Shown here: one piece after another, positions 8,277-16,974 of the stretch
Position numbering within the stretch: position 1 is the first letter of the stretch
Layout: each line of letters begins with the position of its first letter
Source: Lewinellaceae bacterium
GTDB taxonomy: Bacteria > Bacteroidota > Bacteroidia > Chitinophagales > Saprospiraceae
Direction: 5' to 3'
Assembly: GCA_020636315.1 (NCBI GenBank)
Contig: JACJYA010000009.1
Coordinates: 124,001 to 188,000, forward strand
DNA: 64,000 nt
Notes under the pieces: generated by a model
Told to the model about the DNA's origin: nothing
The model's database searches: none
What the model saw: only the letters and a program-made list of their open reading frames with translations
Program-made: the position numbers and the translations under genes

Positions 8277-10477
8277 TTAAACCAATATGAGATTTTCGCC
8301 ACCAACGCCCGGTTACGCACATCCCAGGGGGTTGGCAGGTGGTTGTCGGAATATACAATGAAGAGGTCCGATACGGGTTGGTAGCGCCATTGCAGGCGGA
8401 TATTGGTGTTGACGTTATCTGCCTGTTCATTGTACTGAACAAAGGCAGTGAGAAAAAGCCGGGTAGTCAAAGTGAGGTCCAGCTTTGGTCCGATCAGGAA
8501 AAAATCCACATCCCGGAAGGGAGCGGGAAACCGGAGGTTGTTATAAGCAAAATTAGCGGAAATACTGCCATAGGGTTGAAAACGGTAATTCAGCGTGCCT
8601 TCCACACTGAACCGCTCTCCATTGAAAAAACCACCATAACTGATCCCGACATTATAGTTGAACAACTTTCGGCCGTCTGAGAGGTAATTGAATTCCAGGG
8701 TTTTCCAGAAATACTCGTTGCCGGTAGCCAGGGAATCCCCTCCGCTGTTGGTAGGGTCGAAAGGGCTGAGTAGCTGTATGTACTGCTGCCTGAGGTTGAG
8801 TTCGGCCTCGCTGCGGTTGAGGAAGACCACTCTATAGGCCACCTTCCACGCTTCATCCGTACGTTTGAGGCTCGGGTCAAAATAGTATTCTGTTTCCAGG
8901 GAGGGGCCATGGTTGGCCACTTTTTCGGAGGTAGGGTAAAACCTGTATCCCAGCCCAAGTGCTGTACGATGTAGGCCACGCCGGCGTACGAAGCCGGTTT
9001 CCGCCAGATAATTGGCGCCGACCCGGTCGTAGCCACCTTCTACAAACCACTGTGGGGTCTGGTAGGCAAGGTTGCCGGACAGAGCCATGGAGCGGCCCGG
9101 TTCTCCCGGGGAAAAAGACTTGTGTATAAAGAATTTTCCAGTCCAGCGGTTATCAGCGCTGGCCAGATTGTAATCCAGGCCGATGACTCGATTGTAGCGG
9201 TTGTCGCCCTCAGGAATCTTCTCCTGGTCAATGGTAAGCTGTTTGTTAACCATAAAAATGCCCACGTTGGATCGGGTAAAAACGCGCTTTTGCAGAGAGG
9301 CTACCGTGAAATTGGCAGCGGGAAACGCCTCCTGGGTACCCGTTTGCATATTCAGCAGCCCGATCCGCCATTTTTCGTCCAGTTTACCGCTGAGCCGCAA
9401 GCCGGCCTGCACCGGATTGGTGAGGCCGATGCGGCGCGAGAAAAAAGGGCGCAGGCCATCTCTGCCAAAGCCGGCGAAGAGGTCCTGGTTTTCCAGAAAA
9501 AAGCGCCGGCGCTCCGGAAAGAATAGCTCAAAGCGGTCGAGGTTGGTCACCTGCTCGTCCACATCAACCTGGGAAAAGTCCGGGTTGACGGTCAGGTCCA
9601 GGTTGAGGGAAGGCGTCAGTGAGATCTTGGCGTCGAGGCCGGCGTCGAGGCTGGGGGCTTCTTCATGGCCGTGTTCATGGTCCCTGGAGGTTTGGGTGGC
9701 CACATACGGAATGAGGGAGAGGCGGGCCCGGGGGCGGGGCGGCGGGGCATCCCACTGCAGGGTGCCGGTGAAAGCCAGGCTGGCCGTGGCGAATTGACGC
9801 GGGACGGGCGCCCAGCTCGACTTCTCGTTGTTCTTCACATCCATCCGGCTGAAATTGACGCCCCACTCTTTTACGCCCGCCTTGAACTGCAGGTTGCGAA
9901 AGGGAATGGCCATTTCAATGATCCAGTAGCCGTCATAGTGTTTCACTTCAGACTTCCATTTGCAATCCCAGTCCAGAGAAACGGTTCCTCCGTCGGCCTG
10001 TATGCCATCCCACTGGGCGCCTCCGGCAGAGGCTCCGAAAGAAAAGCCATTGGTCTGGTCATTATAGGTGTCTATGAATAACAGAAAGTTGTCATTGGCC
10101 CCGAAGACGAAGTCCCGGCGGAGCGATGCAATAATATTGGCCCGGCGGTCCCGTTCGAAACAAGTGATGCCAAAATAGAGATGCTGCTCATCGTAGGTAG
10201 CACGCACTTCGGTGCGGGTATCTGCGTAGCCGGTATCGATGGGCAGCACGCGCCAGAAATCGGCGGCTGCCTGGGCGCGCTGCCAGTCCGGCTCATCGAG
10301 CCGCCCGTCTGTATCGATGGGCCCAGTGGCCTTTTGGATTTTCAGGGTGTAATGGTGCCGGTTGGCGGTTTTGGGGCTATTCTCCATTTGGGCGGCCATG
10401 AAAAAGGGAAAGGCAATCAGGAAAAAGAAGGAAAGTGCAAGGGTGGCGATGTTACAGGGGCGAGTAAGCCTTATCAT
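8273..10477 (-). CDS. DUF5916 protein with CBM9-like N-terminal domain (outer-membrane-type)
   Basis: A secreted protein of 734 residues if read from the ATG at 10477; an in-frame start at 10564 would add 29 residues upstream of the obvious signal peptide (LALSFFFLIAFPFFMAAQ) and is less likely. The first ~200 mature residues (DGRLDEPDWQRAQ, ATYDEQHLYFGITCFE) match the CBM9-like domain of carbohydrate-binding and cytochrome-type proteins. The rest is rich in alternating aromatic strands (RRRFFLENQDLFAGF, YNLASADNRWTGKFFI), as in DUF5916 proteins, which are predicted outer-membrane barrels of unknown function. It ends convergently with the fructokinase gene (4-base overlap). A link to glycan metabolism is inferred only from the CBM9 fold and location. 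Confidence 0.85.
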   Translation of the reverse strand: MIRLTRPCNIATLALSFFFLIAFPFFMAAQMENSPKTANRHHYTLKIQKATGPIDTDGRLDEPDWQRAQAAADFWRVLPIDTGYADTRTEVRATYDEQHLYFGITCFERDRRANIIASLRRDFVFGANDNFLLFIDTYNDQTNGFSFGASAGGAQWDGIQADGGTVSLDWDCKWKSEVKHYDGYWIIEMAIPFRNLQFKAGVKEWGVNFSRMDVKNNEKSSWAPVPRQFATASLAFTGTLQWDAPPPRPRARLSLIPYVATQTSRDHEHGHEEAPSLDAGLDAKISLTPSLNLDLTVNPDFSQVDVDEQVTNLDRFELFFPERRRFFLENQDLFAGFGRDGLRPFFSRRIGLTNPVQAGLRLSGKLDEKWRIGLLNMQTGTQEAFPAANFTVASLQKRVFTRSNVGIFMVNKQLTIDQEKIPEGDNRYNRVIGLDYNLASADNRWTGKFFIHKSFSPGEPGRSMALSGNLAYQTPQWFVEGGYDRVGANYLAETGFVRRRGLHRTALGLGYRFYPTSEKVANHGPSLETEYYFDPSLKRTDEAWKVAYRVVFLNRSEAELNLRQQYIQLLSPFDPTNSGGDSLATGNEYFWKTLEFNYLSDGRKLFNYNVGISYGGFFNGERFSVEGTLNYRFQPYGSISANFAYNNLRFPAPFRDVDFFLIGPKLDLTLTTRLFLTAFVQYNEQADNVNTNIRLQWRYQPVSDLFIVYSDNHLPTPWDVRNRALVAKISYWFN

Positions 10478-10643
10478 TACGATATGGTTTGTTTTGTTGC
10501 GAAAAAGGCTTTGCGAACAACAAAAAGAAAAGTGTTTCAGCCCGCAGGCCTCTTTAGATAGCACAGATAGGTGGTAAATCTAATGATAACTTACAGGAAA
10601 TTGGGCAGAGATCCGGGAATTAGAAAAGAAATCCAATAGTGAG

Positions 10644-10651
10644 TATATTTG
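10644..10651 (+). promoter_or_regulatory. Candidate Bacteroidota -7 promoter box (TATATTTG)
   Basis: TATATTTG fits TAnnTTTG and lies 25 bases before the ATG of the oxidoreductase at 10677. No clear -33 TTTG was found at the normal distance, so the call rests on the -7 box alone. Confidence 0.45.
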
Positions 10652-10676
10652 GACAAAACAACCAACTCACTCCACC

Positions 10677-11744
10677 ATGCCTGCACCCATCCGCATTCTC
10701 GTCGTCGGCTGTGGCAACATGGGCGCCTCCCATGCCCGGGCCTATCACAAAATGAAGGAATTCGAGATCGTTGGCCTGGCCAGCCGGGGGCCGGAGAGCA
10801 GGCAGGCCCTGTCCCGGGAGTTGGGTGGCTACCCGGATTTCTCCAATTTCGAAGAAGCATTGGCCGCTACCCGCCCAGATGCTGTTTCTATCAACACTTA
10901 CCCCGATACGCATGTGGATTATGTAAAGAAAGCCCTCGCCGCCGGCGCTCATGTATTTGTGGAGAAACCACTGGCCACCACTGTGGAAGAGTGTCTGGAA
11001 ATCCGGGAAATGGTACAACAAACCGGCAAAAAGCTGGTGGTCGGATACATTCTTCGCGTCCATCCCGCCTGGATGAAATTCATCGAGATCGCCCGCGGGC
11101 TGGGCAAGCCCCTGGTAATGCGCATGAACCTGAACCAGCAAAGCCATGGGGCCACCTGGGAAACGCATAAAAAGCTGATGGACTCCATGTCGCCCATTGT
11201 GGATTGCGGCGTCCACTATGTCGATATCATGTGCCTGATGACGCAGGCCCGGCCCATCTCGGTCAACGCTATCGGCGCGAGGTTATCGGACGAACTGATC
11301 CCGGGCATGTACAACTACGGGCAACTGCAGGTACGCTTTGACGACGGGTCCGTGGGCTGGTACGAAGCCGCCTGGGGGCCGATGGTCAGCGAAACGGCCT
11401 TTTTCGTCAAGGACGTGATGGGGCCGAAAGGCTGCGTCAGTATCGTCGATAAACCGGGTGATGAAGCTTCGGATGACATCGACAGCCACACCGCCACCAA
11501 TTCCCTGCGCATCCACTACAGCGAAACCAGGGCGGACGGCAGCTTCGCCCGCCCGGATGAATGGGTCGATACTACCAGCGAGCCTGGCCATCAGGAACTG
11601 TGCGATCTGGAACAGGCTTATTTCCTTCGCGCCATTCAGGAAAATATGGACCTGAGCCAACACCTTGAGGACGCCATTAACAGCCTGCGGATCGTACTGG
11701 CGGCGGATGAGTCGGTGAGAACGGGCAGGGTGGTTGGTGTTTAG
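10677..11744 (+). CDS. Gfo/Idh/MocA family oxidoreductase (cytoplasmic)
   Basis: A 355-residue NAD(P)-dependent dehydrogenase without a signal peptide. The Rossmann loop RILVVGCGNMGASHARAY starts at residue 5, and the family's EKPLA motif carries the catalytic-site Lys97. The C-terminal alpha/beta domain includes DCGVHYVDIMCLM, corresponding to the conserved substrate-binding Asp/His region of the family. Substrates range over myo-inositol, glucose derivatives and UDP-sugars and cannot be fixed here. The downstream NHS-type transporter lies about 100 bases away on the same strand and may import the substrate. Confidence 0.9.
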   Translation: MPAPIRILVVGCGNMGASHARAYHKMKEFEIVGLASRGPESRQALSRELGGYPDFSNFEEALAATRPDAVSINTYPDTHVDYVKKALAAGAHVFVEKPLATTVEECLEIREMVQQTGKKLVVGYILRVHPAWMKFIEIARGLGKPLVMRMNLNQQSHGATWETHKKLMDSMSPIVDCGVHYVDIMCLMTQARPISVNAIGARLSDELIPGMYNYGQLQVRFDDGSVGWYEAAWGPMVSETAFFVKDVMGPKGCVSIVDKPGDEASDDIDSHTATNSLRIHYSETRADGSFARPDEWVDTTSEPGHQELCDLEQAYFLRAIQENMDLSQHLEDAINSLRIVLAADESVRTGRVVGV

Positions 11745-11783
11745 GTGTGTTTGGACGAAAGAAAGGTATCATTTTTTTAAACA

Positions 11784-11830
11784 CCCGCCTTCGCCCCTTA
11801 GCTTCAGCTATTAAAAAAGGCTACGGCGGG
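11784..11830. repeat. Hairpin in the leader of the NHS-type transporter gene
   Basis: CCCGCC at 11784 pairs with GGCGGG ending at 11830, GCC/GGC extends the stem, and TAGC/GCTA forms the inner part. The structure ends 13 bases before the ATG at 11844, so it could affect translation, or it could be a copy of a small dispersed repeat. Confidence 0.5.
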
Positions 11831-11843
11831 CAAAGCAAAAGAC

Positions 11844-13049
11844 ATGACAACCGGAACGAGGATACAGTTGTCCATCATGATGTTCCTGGAGTTTTTTATC
11901 TGGGGAGCGTGGTATGTGGTGATGGGAACTTACCTGTTTAGAATAGGCTTCGACGGGCTGAATATTGGCGCCGCCTTCAGCACCGTCAACTGGGGGGCCA
12001 TTCTTTCCCCCTTCATCATCGGGGTGGTGGCCGACCGGTTTTTCTCTTCGGAAAAAGTGATGGCGGTGCTGCACCTCGTTGGCGGCGGGTTGCTCTGGTA
12101 TGTTTCCGGGATAATGGACCCGGCTGCTTTCTTCTGGGTACTGTTGGTGTACGCTATCCTGTACATGCCGACGCTGGCCCTGGTCAACGCCATCAGTTTT
12201 CATCAGATGGAGCATCCGGAGAAGGAATTTCCCGGCATCCGGGTGCTGGGCACCATTGGGTGGATCGTGGCCGGCCTGCTCATCGGCTTTATGGATGTGG
12301 AGGACACCAACATCCCCTTCAGGATTGCCGCCGCCGCCTCGATATTGCTGGGCGGGTACTCTTTTTTCCTGCCCCACACCCCTCCCAAAGATAAAGGCAA
12401 GGAAATCTCCATTTCGGATATTCTCGGCCTGGAGACCCTGCAGCTAATGAAGACCCGCAGCTTTGCCATCTTCATCATCAGCTCCCTGCTGATCTCCATA
12501 CCGCTGGCCTTTTACTATAGCTTTACCAACCCTTTCCTGAATGAAATGGGTATGGAGAACGCCGCCGGCAAGATGACGCTGGGGCAGGCCTCTGAGATCA
12601 TCTTCATGTTGCTGATGCCCTTCTTTTTTGTTCGTTTGGGCGTCAAGAAAATGATCCTGCTCGGCATGCTGGCATGGGTGGCCCGGTATCTTCTTTTCGC
12701 TTTCGGCAATAATGATGAGCTGGTTTTCATGTTCTACCTGGGCATTCTTCTGCATGGTGTCTGTTATGACTTCTTTTTTGTGACCGGCCAGATCTACGTG
12801 GACAATACTGCGCCCCGGGATATACGGGCCAGTGCCCAGGGCTTCATCACGCTGATCACCTATGGAGTAGGCATGCTGATCGGCTCCTGGTCCTCCGGCT
12901 GGGTGGTCGATCAATATACCCTTAGCGAAGGAGGACATATCTGGAAGAGTATCTGGCTGATACCGGCCTTCCTGGCAGTGGGTATTGCGGTACTGTTTAT
13001 GGCCTTCTTCCGGGAGCCAAAAGATGTTGAAGGGTACGGGCCACTTTAA
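11844..13049 (+). CDS. MFS transporter, nucleoside:H+ symporter (NHS/NupG-like) family
   Basis: A 401-residue, 12-helix inner-membrane carrier. The amino terminus (LSIMMFLEFFIWGAWYVVMGTYL) and the segment YMPTLALVNAISFHQM are typical of NupG/XapB-like nucleoside permeases. GVCYDFFFVTGQIYVD in the second half is also typical. In Bacteroidota such carriers often stand beside Gfo/Idh/MocA enzymes and may carry sugar-like compounds rather than nucleosides, which would fit the upstream gene. Substrate is inferred only. The stop codon lies inside a 20-base palindrome. Confidence 0.88.
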   Translation: MTTGTRIQLSIMMFLEFFIWGAWYVVMGTYLFRIGFDGLNIGAAFSTVNWGAILSPFIIGVVADRFFSSEKVMAVLHLVGGGLLWYVSGIMDPAAFFWVLLVYAILYMPTLALVNAISFHQMEHPEKEFPGIRVLGTIGWIVAGLLIGFMDVEDTNIPFRIAAAASILLGGYSFFLPHTPPKDKGKEISISDILGLETLQLMKTRSFAIFIISSLLISIPLAFYYSFTNPFLNEMGMENAAGKMTLGQASEIIFMLLMPFFFVRLGVKKMILLGMLAWVARYLLFAFGNNDELVFMFYLGILLHGVCYDFFFVTGQIYVDNTAPRDIRASAQGFITLITYGVGMLIGSWSSGWVVDQYTLSEGGHIWKSIWLIPAFLAVGIAVLFMAFFREPKDVEGYGPL

Positions 13050-13057
13050 AGTGGCCC
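13038..13057. terminator. Perfect 20-base palindrome overlapping the transporter stop codon
   Basis: The half-site GGGCCACTTT is followed immediately by its exact reverse complement. The TAA stop of the NHS-type transporter (13047-13049) is at the centre. The flanks (GAAGGG / CCTTCC) extend the pairing imperfectly. No T-run follows, so termination is only a possibility. Confidence 0.5.
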
Positions 13058-13175
13058 TTCCAATGAGGGTGAAATTCCAGTAAGCTTTTTGCAGATTTTT
13101 CCTAAATTGAGCCAATATCCGGCGGTTGCCGGTTTATATGCTAAGTAGTGATAAAATGTTCCTAAAACCCTGTTC

Positions 13176-14213
13176 ATGGACTACTATCTGATCAAGGGCC
13201 ACTTTCATGTGGTTGGGTACTCGCCGGATGGCGACTCTCTCATGTTCGAAGCTTCCTCTGATAAGCACTGGGACAATTTACAATCCGAATACCAGGCCGT
13301 TTTCCAGGAAAAACTGGAAGAAGGAAAAGGCTCCGTACAGCTTCGTTTACAAGGGGTGGATGCCCTGGAAACCCATTATGGCCCCGGCCCGCTTACCCCG
13401 CCGGCTGAGCTGCGGGGAAAATCTTTCGGCAAGGCCGAAAAACCATCTCCGGGCGGCTTCCGGCAACCGGACACTTATGGCGAAGCGGCGATCAATGAGC
13501 TGTTATCCTTGTACGGAGTAGAACAGATCTCCTGGAAATCCGGCTTCGGCCGCCGCTGGATCGATGAGATTACCGTAGTAAACGGCAACCGGCGCACTAC
13601 TTATGGCAAAAAGAATGAAGACCGCCTGGAAGGTTATATCGTAGTAGGCGATATCGACCGAAAGGGCCGCCCCATCGCCTGGGTGTTCGCCGGCAAAACC
13701 AGCAGCCGGAACGGGTCGCGCCTCACTGATTCCAAACTCAAGAGCCGGATAAAACGGTCCGCCAATTACCACCTGACTGCCAAAGGGCTGGTCTATCCCT
13801 ACTTCTTTATGACCTTATCGGCAGCCCTGCGCGAGCCCCTGATGCAGGGCGTACAGGAAGCGCAGCAGCAAAAGCTGAACCTCTGGGCGGACGACCGGTC
13901 TCAGAAGGGGCTCAACCTTCGCCATTTTTCACAGCTCACCGAAGATTACCTGATCTTTCCCTACCTGTTCAGAAGGCTCGTCAAACACCAGTTTCAGCGG
14001 CAGATGGAAGGATACTGGGATGCCGTTGCCAACAAGAAAAGCTTCAAAGCCGACCCGGAGGAGATCTTCCTGGATAGTTTCTTCGACGATACCAACCCGT
14101 ATGTATTTCTCATCGACCAGCGGGATTTCGTCCGGCTGGACAGTATTGTATATGTCACCAAAACAAAGCTGAAGATGAGGACCCACCCGGGGAATATTGT
14201 GTTTTTGTCGTGA
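13176..14213 (+). CDS. Staphylococcal-nuclease-like (TNase) domain protein
   Basis: A 345-residue protein, apparently cytoplasmic (no signal peptide). The early part matches the SNase/Tudor-type OB fold: DGDSLMFEA at 18-26 corresponds to the metal-binding GDT region, RLQGVDALE places Arg57, Asp62 and Glu65 at the catalytic Arg/Asp/Glu positions, and GRPIAWVFAG supplies the second catalytic Arg at 165. A long insertion separates the two halves compared with the ~150-residue nuclease. The C-terminal ~150 residues are unfamiliar. Function as a DNA/RNA endonuclease is inferred from retained residues. It could instead be a nucleic-acid-binding derivative. Neighbours give no clue. Confidence 0.8.
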   Translation: MDYYLIKGHFHVVGYSPDGDSLMFEASSDKHWDNLQSEYQAVFQEKLEEGKGSVQLRLQGVDALETHYGPGPLTPPAELRGKSFGKAEKPSPGGFRQPDTYGEAAINELLSLYGVEQISWKSGFGRRWIDEITVVNGNRRTTYGKKNEDRLEGYIVVGDIDRKGRPIAWVFAGKTSSRNGSRLTDSKLKSRIKRSANYHLTAKGLVYPYFFMTLSAALREPLMQGVQEAQQQKLNLWADDRSQKGLNLRHFSQLTEDYLIFPYLFRRLVKHQFQRQMEGYWDAVANKKSFKADPEEIFLDSFFDDTNPYVFLIDQRDFVRLDSIVYVTKTKLKMRTHPGNIVFLS

Positions 14214-14266
14214 GGTAGGCTTTTGGCTGTGCTGGGGGCCAAATTTCCGTGGCTTCTGAAAGAGGC

Positions 14267-16702
14267 TCATTGAACTGCAATTTCCACCGAATCCCCCTCC
14301 AACCCTTCTGCCCGAACGCTAACATTTACCTTGCCAGTAGCGTTGCCCGATCTCACAATGATCATCGCCTTTCCGTAGAAAAGAGAAACCTCCTCATCCT
14401 GAAAAGGCTCGAAGGACTGCGGGTTGCCGTTCCCCGCACCGGCAATGCTTCCGGCGCCCGCTACCGATATTTCCACCTTGTTATCAGCCAGCGGCGCCGG
14501 GTTGCCTTCTTTGTCAAGGGCTTCCACCAGGATGTAGGCCAGATCCATACCTCCGGCATTGGCCTGCTTCCTGTCTGCCGTAAGGCGCAGCCTGGCCGGT
14601 GGGCCGGCTGTCCGCATCACATTTTCTCCCAGCTTTTTTCCTGCTTTGTAGGCCACTGCCCGCAGTTCACCCGGTTCATAAAGCACGTCCCGCCACATCA
14701 GGCGAAAGCGTTCGATCGAATGATCCGATTTGGGGTTTTTGCATTGTATCCCCAGTGATCTCCCGTTGAGGAAGAGCTCGGCGCAGTCGCCGTTGGTATA
14801 AACGAATACCGGCACGTTTTTACCGGCCCTTTCCTCCCAGTTCCAGTGTGGAAGGATATGTATGGTTGTTTCCTCCGGTTTCCAGTAGCTCTTGTACAGA
14901 TAGAAGCGGTCTTTAGGGATGCCCAACAGGTCAACGATGCCGAAATAGGAACTGCGGGAGGACTGTTTGCCCGTTAAGCCTGTCCCCCGAACGAAGTTTT
15001 CATCGAAAGGGGTGGGCTCTCCCAGGTAATCGAAGCCCGTCCAAACAAATTCCCCGGCAACGTAGGGCTCATCTTGTTGCCACATGAAATCGTCATCGGA
15101 CACTTCGGCCCACCAGGGGGCGTTCAGGTCATAGGAGCTTACCTGCAGGGATTTGGTGAAATCCGTTTTTTCTTCCGGAAGCGGGAATTCATAAAAGCCG
15201 CGGGTGCTGACGGTAGAGGCCGACTCGCTGATGATGACCGATTTGTTGGGTTCGAGCTGCCGCGCCAGCCGGTATCTCCGGCTGTAATTCCAGCTGTGCA
15301 CGTCGTAATAGTCGAAATGGCGGAGTTTTGCGCTTTCCCAGCTGTCGTTGACCAGGGTAGTTGGACGGGTGGGGTCGTATTTATTCACATAATTCAGCAT
15401 GGTGTGCAGCCGCTGGAAACCGTTATTGATGTTCCACTGGACGTCGCCGATCTCATTGCCGACACTCCAGATGAAAACAGAAGGGTGGTTCCGGTCCCGC
15501 ACTACAAAGTTGCGGATGTTGCGGTGGGCAAATTCGTCAAAATCGGTTTCTTCGGTGATATCGGCCTTCCCGTCGTATTTGTCGAAGGCCTCATTGAACA
15601 GCAGCAGGCCCATTCTGTCGCAAAGCCCGGCGAGTTCAGGGGCAGCCACATTATGGCTGTTGCGGATCGCATTGACGCCCATGCTTTTCATGATCTCCAA
15701 CTGCCGTTCCATTGCCCGGGGATAAAAGGCGGCGCCTAATGGCCCGTGGCCGTGGTGGAGGTTGACGCCTTTGAGCTGTACTCTTCTGTCGTTGAGGTAG
15801 AAACCATTATCGGCGGTGAACCGTATCGTCCTTACCCCGAAAGGTGTGGTGTAATGATCGACCTCCCTGCCACCGGCCTGTATGGTTGTCCGGACTTCGT
15901 ACAGGAAAGGGCTGTTGATATCCCACCGGCAGGGCTCTGACAGCGTCAGGGTAGTTTCCAGATCCCGGCTTCGGCCCGGGCGAATCCATCCGGAAGTTTT
16001 ACCGGTGGAGACAACCGCCCCATCCGGAGTAATAATCTCGTGAATGGCCGTAATGGTATCCGGGTTTTCTGAGAAGTTATTGATAGTGGCCCGTATGCGT
16101 ACGTCTGCGTAGTTGGGCTTTACAATGGGAGTGGTGACGTAAGTCCCCCATACGCCGACATGAACGGGGTTGGCCACCAGTAACTGTACTTTTCGGTAGA
16201 TCCCCGCACCGGGATACCACCGGCTGTCGTGCTTTCGGGTATCGGCATGGACCGCCAGCAGGTTTGGGTTGCCCGGTTTAACATAATCGGTAATATCGAC
16301 GTAAAAGGAGTTGTACCCATAATCCCATTCGCCGGCGAGCTTACCGTTTATATAGACTTTCGGGAAGGCCATCACGCCATCAAAGATCAGGTAAATATGT
16401 TTCCCGGCCATTGAAGTTGGAATATCCAGTGCCCTTCGGTACCACCCTTCCCCTTTCCAGGGCAGCTTGCCGGTACTGCCATCCCCTTCCGGGACGAACG
16501 GGCCGGCGATGGCCCAGTCGTGCGGCACGGTGACGGATGGCCAATGGCTGTCGTCAAGGCTGGTTTCGGCGCCTCTTTCCTGGGCGCCTTTATAGAATTT
16601 CCAGCCCTGATGCAGGGTGGTGAGGGTTCTTTCCTGGGCGTTGGCGAGGAATAAGGCCTGAATGCAAAGCCAGAAGGTAAGAATGGGCCTGAGATTCTTC
16701 AT
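14267..16702 (-). CDS. Glycoside hydrolase family 2 (beta-galactosidase-like), secreted
   Basis: An 811-residue exo-glycosidase with signal peptide MKNLRPILTFWLCIQALFLANA; the ATG at 16702 is chosen over one 8 codons upstream because it starts at the signal. The order is jelly-roll sugar-binding domain (about 45-210), Ig-like domain (215-320), TIM barrel (325-620), then a DUF4982-type segment (PVFVYTNGDCAELFLNGRSLG) and a last Ig-like domain. Glu417 in SVGNEIGD is the acid/base and Glu493 in VIISESAS the nucleophile. The DUF4982 architecture is common in Bacteroidota beta-galactosidases and related enzymes; the exact sugar is not determined. Confidence 0.93.
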   Translation of the reverse strand: MKNLRPILTFWLCIQALFLANAQERTLTTLHQGWKFYKGAQERGAETSLDDSHWPSVTVPHDWAIAGPFVPEGDGSTGKLPWKGEGWYRRALDIPTSMAGKHIYLIFDGVMAFPKVYINGKLAGEWDYGYNSFYVDITDYVKPGNPNLLAVHADTRKHDSRWYPGAGIYRKVQLLVANPVHVGVWGTYVTTPIVKPNYADVRIRATINNFSENPDTITAIHEIITPDGAVVSTGKTSGWIRPGRSRDLETTLTLSEPCRWDINSPFLYEVRTTIQAGGREVDHYTTPFGVRTIRFTADNGFYLNDRRVQLKGVNLHHGHGPLGAAFYPRAMERQLEIMKSMGVNAIRNSHNVAAPELAGLCDRMGLLLFNEAFDKYDGKADITEETDFDEFAHRNIRNFVVRDRNHPSVFIWSVGNEIGDVQWNINNGFQRLHTMLNYVNKYDPTRPTTLVNDSWESAKLRHFDYYDVHSWNYSRRYRLARQLEPNKSVIISESASTVSTRGFYEFPLPEEKTDFTKSLQVSSYDLNAPWWAEVSDDDFMWQQDEPYVAGEFVWTGFDYLGEPTPFDENFVRGTGLTGKQSSRSSYFGIVDLLGIPKDRFYLYKSYWKPEETTIHILPHWNWEERAGKNVPVFVYTNGDCAELFLNGRSLGIQCKNPKSDHSIERFRLMWRDVLYEPGELRAVAYKAGKKLGENVMRTAGPPARLRLTADRKQANAGGMDLAYILVEALDKEGNPAPLADNKVEISVAGAGSIAGAGNGNPQSFEPFQDEEVSLFYGKAMIIVRSGNATGKVNVSVRAEGLEGDSVEIAVQ

Positions 16703-16776
16703 GAGTCGCAATTTTATCCACCTCAATGTAGAATATCACAGTTGAAAATCCATGAGGAAAGGATTAAAGTTGAAAG

Positions 16777-16809
16777 TTGCTCTTTAATACTCAAAGATGC
16801 CTATTTTTG
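16777..16809 (+). promoter_or_regulatory. Candidate promoter for the small ORF at 16831
   Basis: TTG at 16777-16779 and TATTTTTG at 16802-16809 (fits TAnnTTTG) are separated by 22 bases, near the -33/-7 spacing known for Bacteroidota. The predicted start of transcription is about 15 bases before the ATG at 16831. Confidence 0.45.
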
Positions 16810-16830
16810 GAGTGCCGGGATTCCCTGCAA

Positions 16831-16974
16831 ATGAAAACAGACATGAGAACTTTAGCTTTCCTGTTTTTCCTGGCAGCCTGTTTGGCCCCTCCCACAATCC
16901 AGGCACAAGAGGCAAACGGCCTCGGTTACGGCCATCTCACGGAGGATCGGGATTTCCCTCACCTTACGGGCTAA
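16831..16974 (+). CDS. Putative small secreted peptide (47 residues)
   Basis: A short reading frame: MKTDMRTLAFLFFLAACLAP followed by PTIQAQ forms a convincing signal peptide with an AxA-type cleavage site, leaving about 21 mature residues (EANGLGYGHLTEDRDFPHLTG). A plausible promoter precedes it. It ends 4 bases inside the 3' end of the convergent gene at 16971. It could be a real secreted peptide, or the surviving head of a longer secreted protein whose remainder was lost. I do not recognise the mature sequence. Confidence 0.4.
   Translation: MKTDMRTLAFLFFLAACLAPPTIQAQEANGLGYGHLTEDRDFPHLTG

Noticed and set aside
11747..11941. 64-residue frame between the oxidoreductase and NHS transporter genes
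   Set aside because: It runs through a hairpin leader and into the transporter in another frame, with no signal peptide or motif.
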